From NCBI RefSeq assembly GCF_031760065.1, contig NZ_CP134500.1, positions 7,192,001-7,256,000 of the forward strand: a stretch of 64,000 nucleotides of DNA. The letters are read 5' to 3'. This stretch comes from Streptomyces durocortorensis (GTDB lineage: Bacteria > Actinomycetota > Actinomycetes > Streptomycetales > Streptomycetaceae). This document shows positions 9,344 through 16,030 of this stretch, piece after piece. Numbering within the stretch: position 1 is the first letter of the stretch; every line of letters begins with the position of its first letter. The notes beneath the pieces were generated by a model, which worked only from the letters and a program-made list of their open reading frames with translations, searched no databases and was not told where the DNA came from. A program made the translations under genes and the position numbers.

Positions 9344-9384
9344 ACGAGATCCCGTCCGATCGAAGTGATCGGACGGGATCTCGT
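9344..9384. terminator. Perfect 18-bp hairpin
   Basis: ACGAGATCCCGTCCGATC (9344-9361) is followed by a 5-base loop (GAAGT) and its exact reverse complement (9367-9384). It is a very strong stem for either strand and separates the module from the minus-strand relic at 9404. Confidence 0.65.
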
Positions 9385-9403
9385 GAACCGTTCTGGAGCT
9401 ATC

Positions 9404-9673
9404 TCAAGAACGGCCCTCGCCCGCGTCGTGGAGGAGGTTCTTCACGAAGCCCTCCGGCGCGGGCCGCTCGCCACTGAACGCGCGGCTTACGGAGCTGGCG
9501 GCGCGCGCTTCCTTGTTCGCGTACGTCCGCAGGAGCATATCGAGCCTCTGGAACGACCCGCGCAGAGCGAGGGCGAGTTCCCGGCGCTCCGGGACCGCAT
9601 CAGGATGGAGCGGGCCGAGTGCGCCCGCCCCACTTCGATGTCTACTGGTCGTCGCTGACCCAGTGTCGGCCAC
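9404..9673 (-). pseudogene. N-terminal relic of a helix-turn-helix protein
   Basis: The minus-strand frame contains RRELALALRGSFQRLDMLLR, then SSVSRAFSGERPAPEGFVKN, which resembles the N-terminal HTH of Streptomyces regulators whose core reads TVSRFLNGRR.PPWEF. The protein stops right after the HTH, at the edge of the 9344-9384 hairpin. The start is unclear. I treat it as a remnant, at low confidence. Confidence 0.3.
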
Positions 9674-9904
9674 CGCTGGGACCGGTCAGGTTGTTGTGCG
9701 CGAATTGGCAACGCGTTGCGAGCCGTTGGCAACTGTTGCATACCGCGCATCACCTTCCGCACGCTTCAAGCTTGCAGCATGCCCCAGACGGCTCCCGAAG
9801 CCCCCAGCGGAGACCTCCCGCCTCCGCCGCGCCGCCGCGGTCATCGTCCTCGGCTTCATCGGCGGAATCGCCACAGGCCTTGGCCGTACTGCCGGAGCGG
9901 AGTC

Positions 9905-10076
9905 CCCGGACTGGCTCCAGTCGCTGCTCTGACGCTCTCGGCCTCGGCTGACGGCACAGCGAGCGGTTGCCAACTCGGGTCGGTGCGTACTTCGCCGAGG
10001 GCGCGCCACTTCTTGAGGTGGGCGAACCCATGCTCGACCGGGGCTCGGACGGCGGCCAGCGGGGTTGCTCTTCTTG
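9905..10076 (-). pseudogene. IS5-type transposase C-terminal tail (relic 1)
   Basis: Read on the minus strand, 10076 to about 9960 gives LAAVRAPVEHGFAHLKKWRA, then LGEVRTDPSWQPLA, the glutamate-containing C-terminus of DDE_Tnp_4-type IS5 transposases. An in-frame stop lies just upstream, so only the tail remains. A closely similar tail occurs at 11290-11530, on the other side of the padR pair. Confidence 0.6.
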
Positions 10077-10175
10077 CTCACCGCCGACGACCCCCTTCTC
10101 CGGGGCCATCCGTCCCAGTGTCAAGCTGCCCAGCTCAGAGGGGGCTTCAGAATCGCCTGCGCCCGAGACCTATCC

Positions 10176-10214
10176 ACTACCTTGCAGTGCAGGGTACCTC
10201 TGCACTATCTTGCA
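10176..10214 (+). promoter_or_regulatory. Candidate PadR operator overlapping the padR start
   Basis: GTGCAG (10187-10192) and CTGCAC (10200-10205) form an inverted repeat around GGTACCT. The 11-mers ACTACCTTGCA (10176) and ACTATCTTGCA (10204) form direct repeats 28 bases apart. The element ends five bases before the padR ATG, the usual position for autorepression by PadR proteins. Confidence 0.5.
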
Positions 10215-10218
10215 TCGC

Positions 10219-10593
10219 ATGGGAGTTGCGCTGTCCGGAACAGGAGGCCAGCGGCGAAGCCAGCTGCTGCGCGGAGTCCTCGACCTGTGCCTGCTGGCAC
10301 TCATCGCCGAGCGCCCGCGCTACGGCTACGAGATCGTCGAGGCCCTCGGTGACAGCGGGCTGGAGCTGGTGAGCGAAGGCAGTATCTACCCGCTGCTGGC
10401 TCGTATGGAGAAGGGGGGCCTTGCCGACACCTATCGCGCGCCCTCCGCCACGGGCGGCCCGCCACGCAAGTACTACCGGCTGACCGAGGCCGGGCACGCC
10501 GAACTGGCCGCAGGCCGCGCAGCCTGGACGAGCTTCACAAGGGCCGTCGACAGGACGCTGTCGGCGGGATCCGAAACGACAGGGGGAGAATAG
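10219..10593 (+). CDS. PadR-family transcriptional regulator
   Basis: A 124-residue protein of standard PadR size. The winged helix reads LLRGVLDLCLLALIAE, RYGYEIVEAL, SEGSIYPLLARMEKGGL and RKYYRLTEAGHAEL, all family hallmarks. The start is ATG 10219; the frame extends upstream only through transposase debris. PadR proteins repress their own operon and a linked gene. Here the partner is the membrane-protein gene at 10593, whose GTG overlaps the padR TAG by one base. The upstream repeats at 10176-10214 are the likely binding site. The inducer is unknown. Confidence 0.85.
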   Translation: MGVALSGTGGQRRSQLLRGVLDLCLLALIAERPRYGYEIVEALGDSGLELVSEGSIYPLLARMEKGGLADTYRAPSATGGPPRKYYRLTEAGHAELAAGRAAWTSFTRAVDRTLSAGSETTGGE

Positions 10594-11162
10594 TGACGAC
10601 TGATCAGGTTCTTGATCGTTGCCGCACCGAGTGGATGTTCAACGACATACCCGAGCCGGAAGTCGAGGACATGCTCGCCGAGTTGCGCGACCACCTCGAC
10701 GACGCGGCACGCGCAGGCAAGTTGCCGACTCTGGTGGTGGGGAAAGATGTGACAGCCTTCGCAAGCACCTGGGCCGACGAGCACCGCTCCCGCCCACCGC
10801 GTCGCTCGCTGCGCGAACTCGTCCGCCATGCCTACGCGGGTGGCGCGGCACTACTGCTGGGGCACCACGTCATCGGCTGGTCTACCACGGTGGAGGTGGT
10901 CCCGGGCACGGTAGCGGCAATCGCCCTCTTCGGCGGGCTGATGACGTTCACTCCGTACTGGCGTTGCGTGCTCCACTGGCCGTTCTGGAAGTGGATGGCG
11001 TTGTCCTATGGTCTCTGCGTGGTACTGCTAGCCCTCTTCTTCATCGGCTCGGCTCCGGTCCTGCTGAACGTTCCGCTCTGGGGAACCGCTCTGTTGTTGC
11101 TGCCTGCTGTGGCAGCTGCCGTCGGCCGCGTCCTCAGGACCGAAGTGTTCCGAGCTCGATAG
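10593..11162 (+). CDS. PadR-linked integral membrane protein
   Basis: A 189-residue protein with a soluble N-terminus of about 70 residues (EPEVEDMLAELRDHLDDAAR, a DUF1700/DUF1048-like amphipathic region) and about four hydrophobic segments between residues 80 and 180. Genes of this type almost always follow a padR gene, as here, and are co-regulated with it. They resemble membrane-stress or permease-associated proteins, but no transport or catalytic motif is visible. Translational coupling with padR is clear from the one-base TAGTG overlap. Confidence 0.7.
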   Translation: MTTDQVLDRCRTEWMFNDIPEPEVEDMLAELRDHLDDAARAGKLPTLVVGKDVTAFASTWADEHRSRPPRRSLRELVRHAYAGGAALLLGHHVIGWSTTVEVVPGTVAAIALFGGLMTFTPYWRCVLHWPFWKWMALSYGLCVVLLALFFIGSAPVLLNVPLWGTALLLLPAVAAAVGRVLRTEVFRAR

Positions 11163-11273
11163 GGATCCCAGATTGCGAGGGCACCGTGAAGTTGCAGGTC
11201 ACGGGTCTGGTGTGCGCGGGATTCGGGATGCTCGTGCTGGTCGCGGGCGGAGGGCTTCGGTCAAGATCATCGG

Positions 11274-11744
11274 TCACCGGGATACTTCGCGATTCGTGAG
11301 GACGGGTAGGGCCCTGCCCGGGGCGGTCGCCCAGCTCGGGTCGGTGCGCACCTTGCCTAGGACGCGCCAGTTCTTCAGGCGGGTGAAGCCGCGCTCGACC
11401 GGGCCCCGGACGGCGGCCAGTGCCTTGTCGGACAGTTTCTGCCCGCGCGTGAGCGGCCGGTTCCGGGTGGCCTTGTAGCCGGTGACGAGCGCCGGGTCGG
11501 CGTCGGGATCACCTCGGCCGCCCCGCGCAGCCTGGATGCGGGCCCAGTGCGTCGGCGGGTTGCGCTGCTTGGTGGTGCGGCCGTGGTTGGGCTTGGTGTC
11601 GGACTGGTGGTGTTTGGGGGCTGTCCCGGCCCAGGAGCACAGCTGGCCGGGGCCGGGGATGCGGGTTACGCCGCCGGTCTCGGCGGCCGGCGGCGCGGGG
11701 GAGAACTGGGTCGATCCTGGGGGTGCCTCTATGTCTTCCGTCAA
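11274..11744 (-). pseudogene. Chimeric transposase relic: IS110-type piece fused to IS5-type tail
   Basis: One minus-strand frame joins two unrelated pieces. Codons at about 11670-11560 read GQLCSWAGTAPKHHQSDTKP, the C-terminal IS116/IS110 motif. From about 11530 to 11289 it reads GYKATRNRPLTRGQKLSDKA, then VRGPVERGFTRLKNWRVLGK, the C-terminus of an IS5 DDE_Tnp_4 transposase. The first piece lacks its N-terminus and the second lacks its first two catalytic Asp residues. The right end of IS110-A abuts this relic at 11719. Confidence 0.6.
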
Positions 11745-11785
11745 GGCATCCCTGTGGGGTTTGGGGTGGTTCGGGGTTGCTGGGG

Positions 11786-13003
11786 TTATGCGGCGAGCTC
11801 GACGTCTTTCGGCGTTCGGGATTGGTAGAAGGTGCCGTCGCGGAGCATGGCGAACAGGACGCTGATGCGTTGACGGGCGAGTCGGAGGAGGGCCTGGGTG
11901 TGGGTTTTGCCGCGTGCTCGCTGACGGTCGTAGTAGGTGCGGGAGGCGGGGTCGGCGTTCATGCAGGCGAAGGCGGACAGGAACATGGCGCGTTTGAGCT
12001 GCCGGTTTCCGCCTCGTGGTGCGTGTTCGCCGTGGATCGAGGTGCCCGACTGCTTCGTGGTGGGGGCCAGCCCGGCGTAAGAGGCGAGGTGGGCGGCGGT
12101 GGGGAAGCTGGTGCCGTCGCCGACGGTGACCAGCAGGACGGCGGCGGTCCTGACGCCGACGCCGGGCATCGACGTCAGGACCCGGGAAAGAGGGTGGGCC
12201 TCCAGCAGGGTGTTGATCTGGGCTTCCATCGCCCGGCGCTGGGTGTGGACGGCGGCGAGCGAGGCGGCCAGGGAGGGGGTGACGATGTCGAGGGTGCCGG
12301 TGCCGGGGACGACGACGGTCTGGTCGTCGAGTGCGTCGAAGACGTCGTCGATCAGCCGCTGGGCCATGCGCGGGGCTTTCGGGCGGATCAGTTCCACGAG
12401 TCTGCGGCGGCCGGCTTCGCGCAGGGCGGCCGGGGAGTCGTAGTGCTCCAAGAGCCAGATGACGGAGGGGTGGTCGAGGCGTGGGCCCAGGACGCGTTCC
12501 AGGCTGGGGTGGAACTGGGTGAGCAGGCCGCGTATCCGGTTGGACGTGCGGGTGGCCTCGGCCGCGAGGTCCTGGTCGAAGCCGACGAGGACGGTGAGTT
12601 CGGCGGTGACCTCGTCGGTCAGTTCCAGGGAGCGCAGGGTGTGGGGCATGGTGCGGGCGGCGTCCGCGATCACCGCGGCGTCCTTGGCGTCGGTCTTGGC
12701 CTCACCCGGGTAGAGGTCGGCGATCCGGCGCATCGCCAGTCCGGGCAGGTAAGCGACCTGGCAGCCCGCATCTCGGGCGACGGTCAGGGGCAGGGCGCCG
12801 ATGGAGGCGGGCTGGTCCACGATCACCAGGACGGTGCCGAACTTCGCGGCCAGCTTGTCGAAGACGGCTCGCAGCTTCGGATCGCTGTTGGGCAGCTGCT
12901 GGTCGAAGACCTTCTTCCCGGCCGGGGTCAGTCCGTGGCCGTGATGAGCGCTCTTGCCGACGTCCAAGCCCAGGAACACGCCCACGTCTACGGTGTCGAA
13001 CAT
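11786..13003 (-). CDS. IS110-family transposase (DEDD recombinase)
   Basis: The 405-residue protein starts at ATG 13003. Its N-terminal RuvC-like domain shows FLGLDVGKSAHHG, VLVIVDQPASIGA and TDAKDAAVIADAART, giving the acidic tetrad, with Asp where many relatives have Glu in the second position. The C-terminal Tnp_2 domain shows LTSMPGVGVRTAA, SYAGLAPTTKQSGTSIHGEH (with the putative nucleophilic serine) and GNRQLKRAMF. Both domains are intact, so the protein may be active. It would recombine the ends and target under guidance of an element-encoded RNA, as shown for IS621-type IS110 elements. The left end that could encode that RNA is at 13004-13225. Confidence 0.85.
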   Translation of the reverse strand: MFDTVDVGVFLGLDVGKSAHHGHGLTPAGKKVFDQQLPNSDPKLRAVFDKLAAKFGTVLVIVDQPASIGALPLTVARDAGCQVAYLPGLAMRRIADLYPGEAKTDAKDAAVIADAARTMPHTLRSLELTDEVTAELTVLVGFDQDLAAEATRTSNRIRGLLTQFHPSLERVLGPRLDHPSVIWLLEHYDSPAALREAGRRRLVELIRPKAPRMAQRLIDDVFDALDDQTVVVPGTGTLDIVTPSLAASLAAVHTQRRAMEAQINTLLEAHPLSRVLTSMPGVGVRTAAVLLVTVGDGTSFPTAAHLASYAGLAPTTKQSGTSIHGEHAPRGGNRQLKRAMFLSAFACMNADPASRTYYDRQRARGKTHTQALLRLARQRISVLFAMLRDGTFYQSRTPKDVELAA

Positions 13004-13128
13004 CGCGCCCTTCTCGGAGTGTCGAACGTGCCGGCCTCGGCAGTGGTGTCGTACTCGCGCATCCACGTTATGCAGACCTGCCGCCCGCGAACTGTCCCGC
13101 ATTGCGCCGGACCGGACGGTGGCCGGAC

Positions 13129-13225
13129 CTCTCATCAGCGTCTCCGACGGCACCTCCCGGACCCGGAGACGCCACCCCCCCCAGGCCATGTCTTCGGCAG
13201 GGGGCAGCAGTCATGCCGGGCCCGG
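13129..13225 (-). ncRNA. Candidate IS110 left-end (bridge-type) RNA region
   Basis: This non-coding block upstream of the transposase start recurs at 32127-32212 (IS110-B) and partly at 48288-48335. Shared elements read from the element outward are GGCATGACT, a CATG or GATG core, a run of G followed by GTGGYGTC, CCGGGTCCGG and GCTGATGAG. Conservation of non-coding sequence between diverged copies suggests a functional RNA or recombinase site. The RNA assignment is inference from known IS110 biology; no fold was computed. Confidence 0.45.
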
Positions 13226-13459
13226 AGGCCAGCGGCCCTCTTGCAGGACCGCGAAAAAGAGAACGGGGCGTGCAGGACCGCGTAAGGGCTGTCCCGTAGT
13301 CCCTGGCGCGCGCGGCGTCAGCTACGGCACCTCGCCGCGTTGTCGGAACGCCCGCGTACATCCCGCATGCGGACGTCCCTCCTTTCGTCAGGCCGGTGGG
13401 CACGCAGGAGCGTTGAGGAAGAGCGGAAGCTCCTGATAGGCGGGTTGCCGACCAGCTTC

Positions 13460-14243
13460 AACCTGTCTGTCCGGAGCTTCACGTGCTTCTCTATCCATCG
13501 GGGATCGATCTGTCCAGCTCGACCCTGCGTTACCTGTCCGAGCTGCTGACAGCCCGGCGCCGTGAACGTGGCACGCGATGGTGCTGCCTGACCGCGGACC
13601 GACAGGCCCTGCTCGTCCTGGCCCACCTGCACTGCCGGCATACGTATGCCCAGCTCGCGTCCGGCTTCGGGATCGGGCTGGCCACCGTTTACCGGTACAT
13701 CGCCGAGGCGGTCGAGGTCCTGGCCGCCTGCACTCCCACCTCCAGCAGGCCATGACCGTCGCCGCCAACAAGGCATTCGTCATCCTGGACGGCACATTGC
13801 TGTCCATACCGCATCGCCGCTGACCGCCCCTACTACTCCGGCAAGCACAAGTGGCACGGCATGAACGTCCAGGTCGTCGCTGATGCCTTCGGACGCCTGC
13901 TCTGGGCCTCACCTGTCCTGCCAGGTGCCGTCCACGGCATCAAGGCCGTACGCACTCACGGGATCATCGAAGCACTGACCAAAGCGGTCTTCCGAACGTG
14001 GGCAGACAAGGGATATCTGGGAGCTCGCGGGACGATCCTGGTGCCTTATCGGGACCGCTGGAGCACGCTTCCGACCGGGAAGCGGGCGGTGCACTCCTCC
14101 CGCGACAGGATCCGAGCCGTCGGCGAGCAGACCAATGCCACCCTGAAAGTTGGCGGCTCCTGCGCAAACTCCGTTGCGGCACCACCCGCATCACCGGCAT
14201 CGTCGAGGCCGTCCTGGCCTTGCACCTCGCCACGTCGGCCTGA
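13460..14243 (+). pseudogene. Decayed IS5-type (DDE_Tnp_4) transposase
   Basis: The pieces line up in order with the intact 251-residue transposase at 47231-47986: YPSGIDLSSSTLRYLSELLT (about 13490), then AFVILDGTLLSI (about 13775), MNVQVVADAFGRLLWASPVL (13861), WADKGYLGARG and SWRLLRKLRCGTTRITGIVE (ending at TGA 14241). At least three frame changes, at about 13735, 13820 and 14145, separate them. Divergence is too large for recent transposition. Confidence 0.7.
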
Positions 14244-14318
14244 GGTCGGTGCAGTTCCTGATGCCGTGGACAAGAGAGCAGCGCCGCCAGCAAACAACAT
14301 CAAGGGAGCCCTCTCACC

Positions 14319-14564
14319 GTGGCAGACGTCAGAGTCACCTATGACGAGACAGTGGACGCAGCGTACGTGTACCTCACCGAACCGCAGTCCCGCGCGGAGT
14401 CCGCGCGCATGTATCCCTGCGCTTCGGCGGACATTGACGCCATGATCAACCTCGATTTCGACGAGCAGGGCCGTCTCATCGGCATCGAGGTGTTGGCCGC
14501 CAGCTCAAAATTGCCCAAGTACCTGCTCCAGTCCGCAGAGCGGCTGGACACCGAAGACTCATGA
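14319..14564 (+). CDS. DUF2283 domain protein
   Basis: An 81-residue protein starting at GTG 14319. VTYDETVDAAYVYLTEP at the start and INLDFDEQGRLIGIEVLAAS near the end match the DUF2283 pattern (tyrosine-rich strand, then D.D..G...GIE.L.A). Such proteins are common next to toxin-antitoxin or mobile genes; their biochemical role is unknown. It survives intact between two broken transposase genes and overlaps the opposite-strand stop at 14559 by six bases. Confidence 0.7.
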   Translation: MADVRVTYDETVDAAYVYLTEPQSRAESARMYPCASADIDAMINLDFDEQGRLIGIEVLAASSKLPKYLLQSAERLDTEDS

Positions 14565-14729
14565 ACAGTCGAGCACCGCCCTGGCGGTGGTGGCCAGGTC
14601 CGCGAGTCGCGCTTCGGCCTCGGCCGGGGCGGCGGTCAAGTGCTGGATCTGGTCGCGTAGTTCACCGGCCCGGGCGGTGGTCTCGTCGTGCTGGGCCTGG
14701 AGGCCGGCCAGGAACTCGGTGACGTTCAC
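14559..14729 (-). pseudogene. Truncated coiled-coil partner protein of an IS5-type element
   Basis: GTG 14729 opens a 56-residue frame (FLAGLQAQHDETTARAGELR, then DQIQHLTAAPAEAEARLADL) that matches the N-terminal coiled coil of the 132-residue protein at 34987-35385. It stops before the winged-helix domain. The GTG overlaps the TGA of the transposase tail at 14727 (GCGTGAAC), exactly as at 35382-35385. It is therefore the leftover of a second copy of that two-gene element. Confidence 0.6.
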
Positions 14730-14885
14730 GCGGCCAGCCCGAGCGTGTCGCGCCAGGCCGGAGACGGCGTGGTGAGGCGGCGGGCCATGTTCGCGACCGA
14801 GGCTCAGTAGACGCGTGAGGCGGAGGTGTCGGGCCGGTGGTCGTACTCACGGGCGAGGCGGCGGTGCAGGGCTTGGCGGGCCGAA
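14727..14885 (-). pseudogene. C-terminal relic of an IS5-type transposase
   Basis: The minus strand reads LHRRLAREYDHRPDTSASRV, an in-frame TGA, then ARRLTTPSPAWRDTLGLAA, like the C-terminus of the intact transposase at 35382-36230. Upstream it is cut at about 14885 where the next IS5-type transposase begins on the other strand. Confidence 0.6.
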
Positions 14886-14896
14886 CGGAGAGGAAA

Positions 14897-15637
14897 GGGC
14901 CTGGACATCGGGCGGCCACCCGAACACGATCTGCGCCGGATCATGGACGCCATCCTCTATGTCGACCGGACCGGGATTCCCTGGCGGTATCTGCCTCACG
15001 ACTTCGCCCCATGGGAAACCGTCTACGGATACTTCGCCGCCTGGCAGAAGGACGAGGTCTTCGACCAGCTCAACGGTCTCCTGCGGCAACTGGTCCGGAA
15101 GCCGAAGGCCGCGACGCCGAGCCGAGCGCCTGCGTCCTGGACGCCCAGAGCATCAAGACCTCAGCCAATGTGCCCTCGGCCGGCCAGGGCATCGACGCGG
15201 GCAAGAAGATCGCAGGCCGCAAACGGCACATCGGCGTCGACACACTTGGCCTTTTTCTGGCCGTGCTGGTCACCGCCGCCAGCGTCTCCGACAACGCCGG
15301 CGGCATCCATCTGCTCTCAGGCATCGCCGAAGGCCACCCCCGCATCACCAAAGCCTGGGCCGGCACCGGCTACCGCACCAAGGTCATCGAGCACGGCGCC
15401 CGCCTGGGCATCGACGTCGAAGTCACCCGCCGCGACCCTGCCCAGAAGGGCTTCAAGGTCATCCCGCGACGCTGGGTCGTCGAGCGGACCTTCGGCTGGC
15501 TCATGCACCGCCGCCGCCTCGCCCGCGACTACGAGACCCACCCCCACCGCTCCGAAGCCATGATCAAGGTGGCCATGGTCGACCTCATAAGCCGACGGCT
15601 CACCCGCGAATCGCCCCCGAACTGGCGCGACACATGA
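14897..15637 (+). pseudogene. IS5-family transposase, frameshifted and lacking the second catalytic Asp
   Basis: The first frame (about 14897-15110) gives DLRRIMDAILYVDRTGIPWR and AWQKDEVFDQLNGLLRQLV. The second (15110-15637) gives CVLDAQSIKTSANV with the first Asp, ITKAWAGTGYRTKVIEHGA, and RRWVVERTFGWLMHRRRLAR with the Glu. Homologues have Asp where this copy has Gly in WAGTGY, so the active site is broken in addition to the frame change near 15112. The N-terminal ~40 residues are also missing. Confidence 0.65.
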
Positions 15638-15655
15638 CCACTCGCCGCCGCATCA

Positions 15656-15853
15656 TCACGAGCTCGCCGGCCTCTGTCGCAACACGCTGAATCGCTGATC
15701 CACCAGGTCAACACACTCATGCAGACCCGGAGCCGGTAGACCGGCACACTCACGCATCACGGCAGTGGCCTGCACATTCCGCCCGGCCGAAACGAGGCCG
15801 TCCACCCCCGCCTGCACCTCAACCGAGAGCCGGTCCCACAGAGCATTCCCCAT
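15656..15853 (-). CDS. Small hypothetical protein (65 aa)
   Basis: From ATG 15853 the product reads MGNALWDRLSVEVQAGVDGL and ends with GLHECVDLVDQRFSVLRQRP. It resembles short actinomycete proteins annotated only as hypothetical, and its codon usage looks normal. The frame can be opened from a GTG at 15917, but the conserved part starts at 15853. It sits between the IS5 relic and the nSTAND gene on the same strand as the latter. Function unknown. Confidence 0.45.
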   Translation of the reverse strand: MGNALWDRLSVEVQAGVDGLVSAGRNVQATAVMRECAGLPAPGLHECVDLVDQRFSVLRQRPASS

Positions 15854-16030
15854 ACCCGCATTGAACCCGACGGACCGCACCCAGGAGCGACCACGATCCG
15901 CCGCCTTACCAAACACACCCGGCAGGACAAAACGCTCTTTTAGTCGAGCTGGCCCCAGGCCATGGAGTCGGTGCGGCGGGCGGCGGGTAGGAGCCAGTTA
16001 TACGTGCGGAGATCCATTTTCCGGTCAGTC

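Larger units (their letters stand above)
11719..13225 (-). mobile_element. IS110-family element A (complete)
   Basis: The element holds one transposase gene and non-coding ends. The ends were placed by comparison with IS110-B at 32.1-33.5 kb: the right-end block GGTGCCTCTATGTCTTCCG (11721 on) matches 33510-33538 in reverse complement, and the left-end block 13129-13225 matches 32127-32212. IS110 elements lack terminal inverted repeats, so the exact borders are approximate. Confidence 0.65.

Noticed and set aside
11723..13285. Plus-strand open frame of 520 codons
   Set aside because: Antisense shadow of the IS110 transposase; Gly/Val/Glu-rich with no domain.
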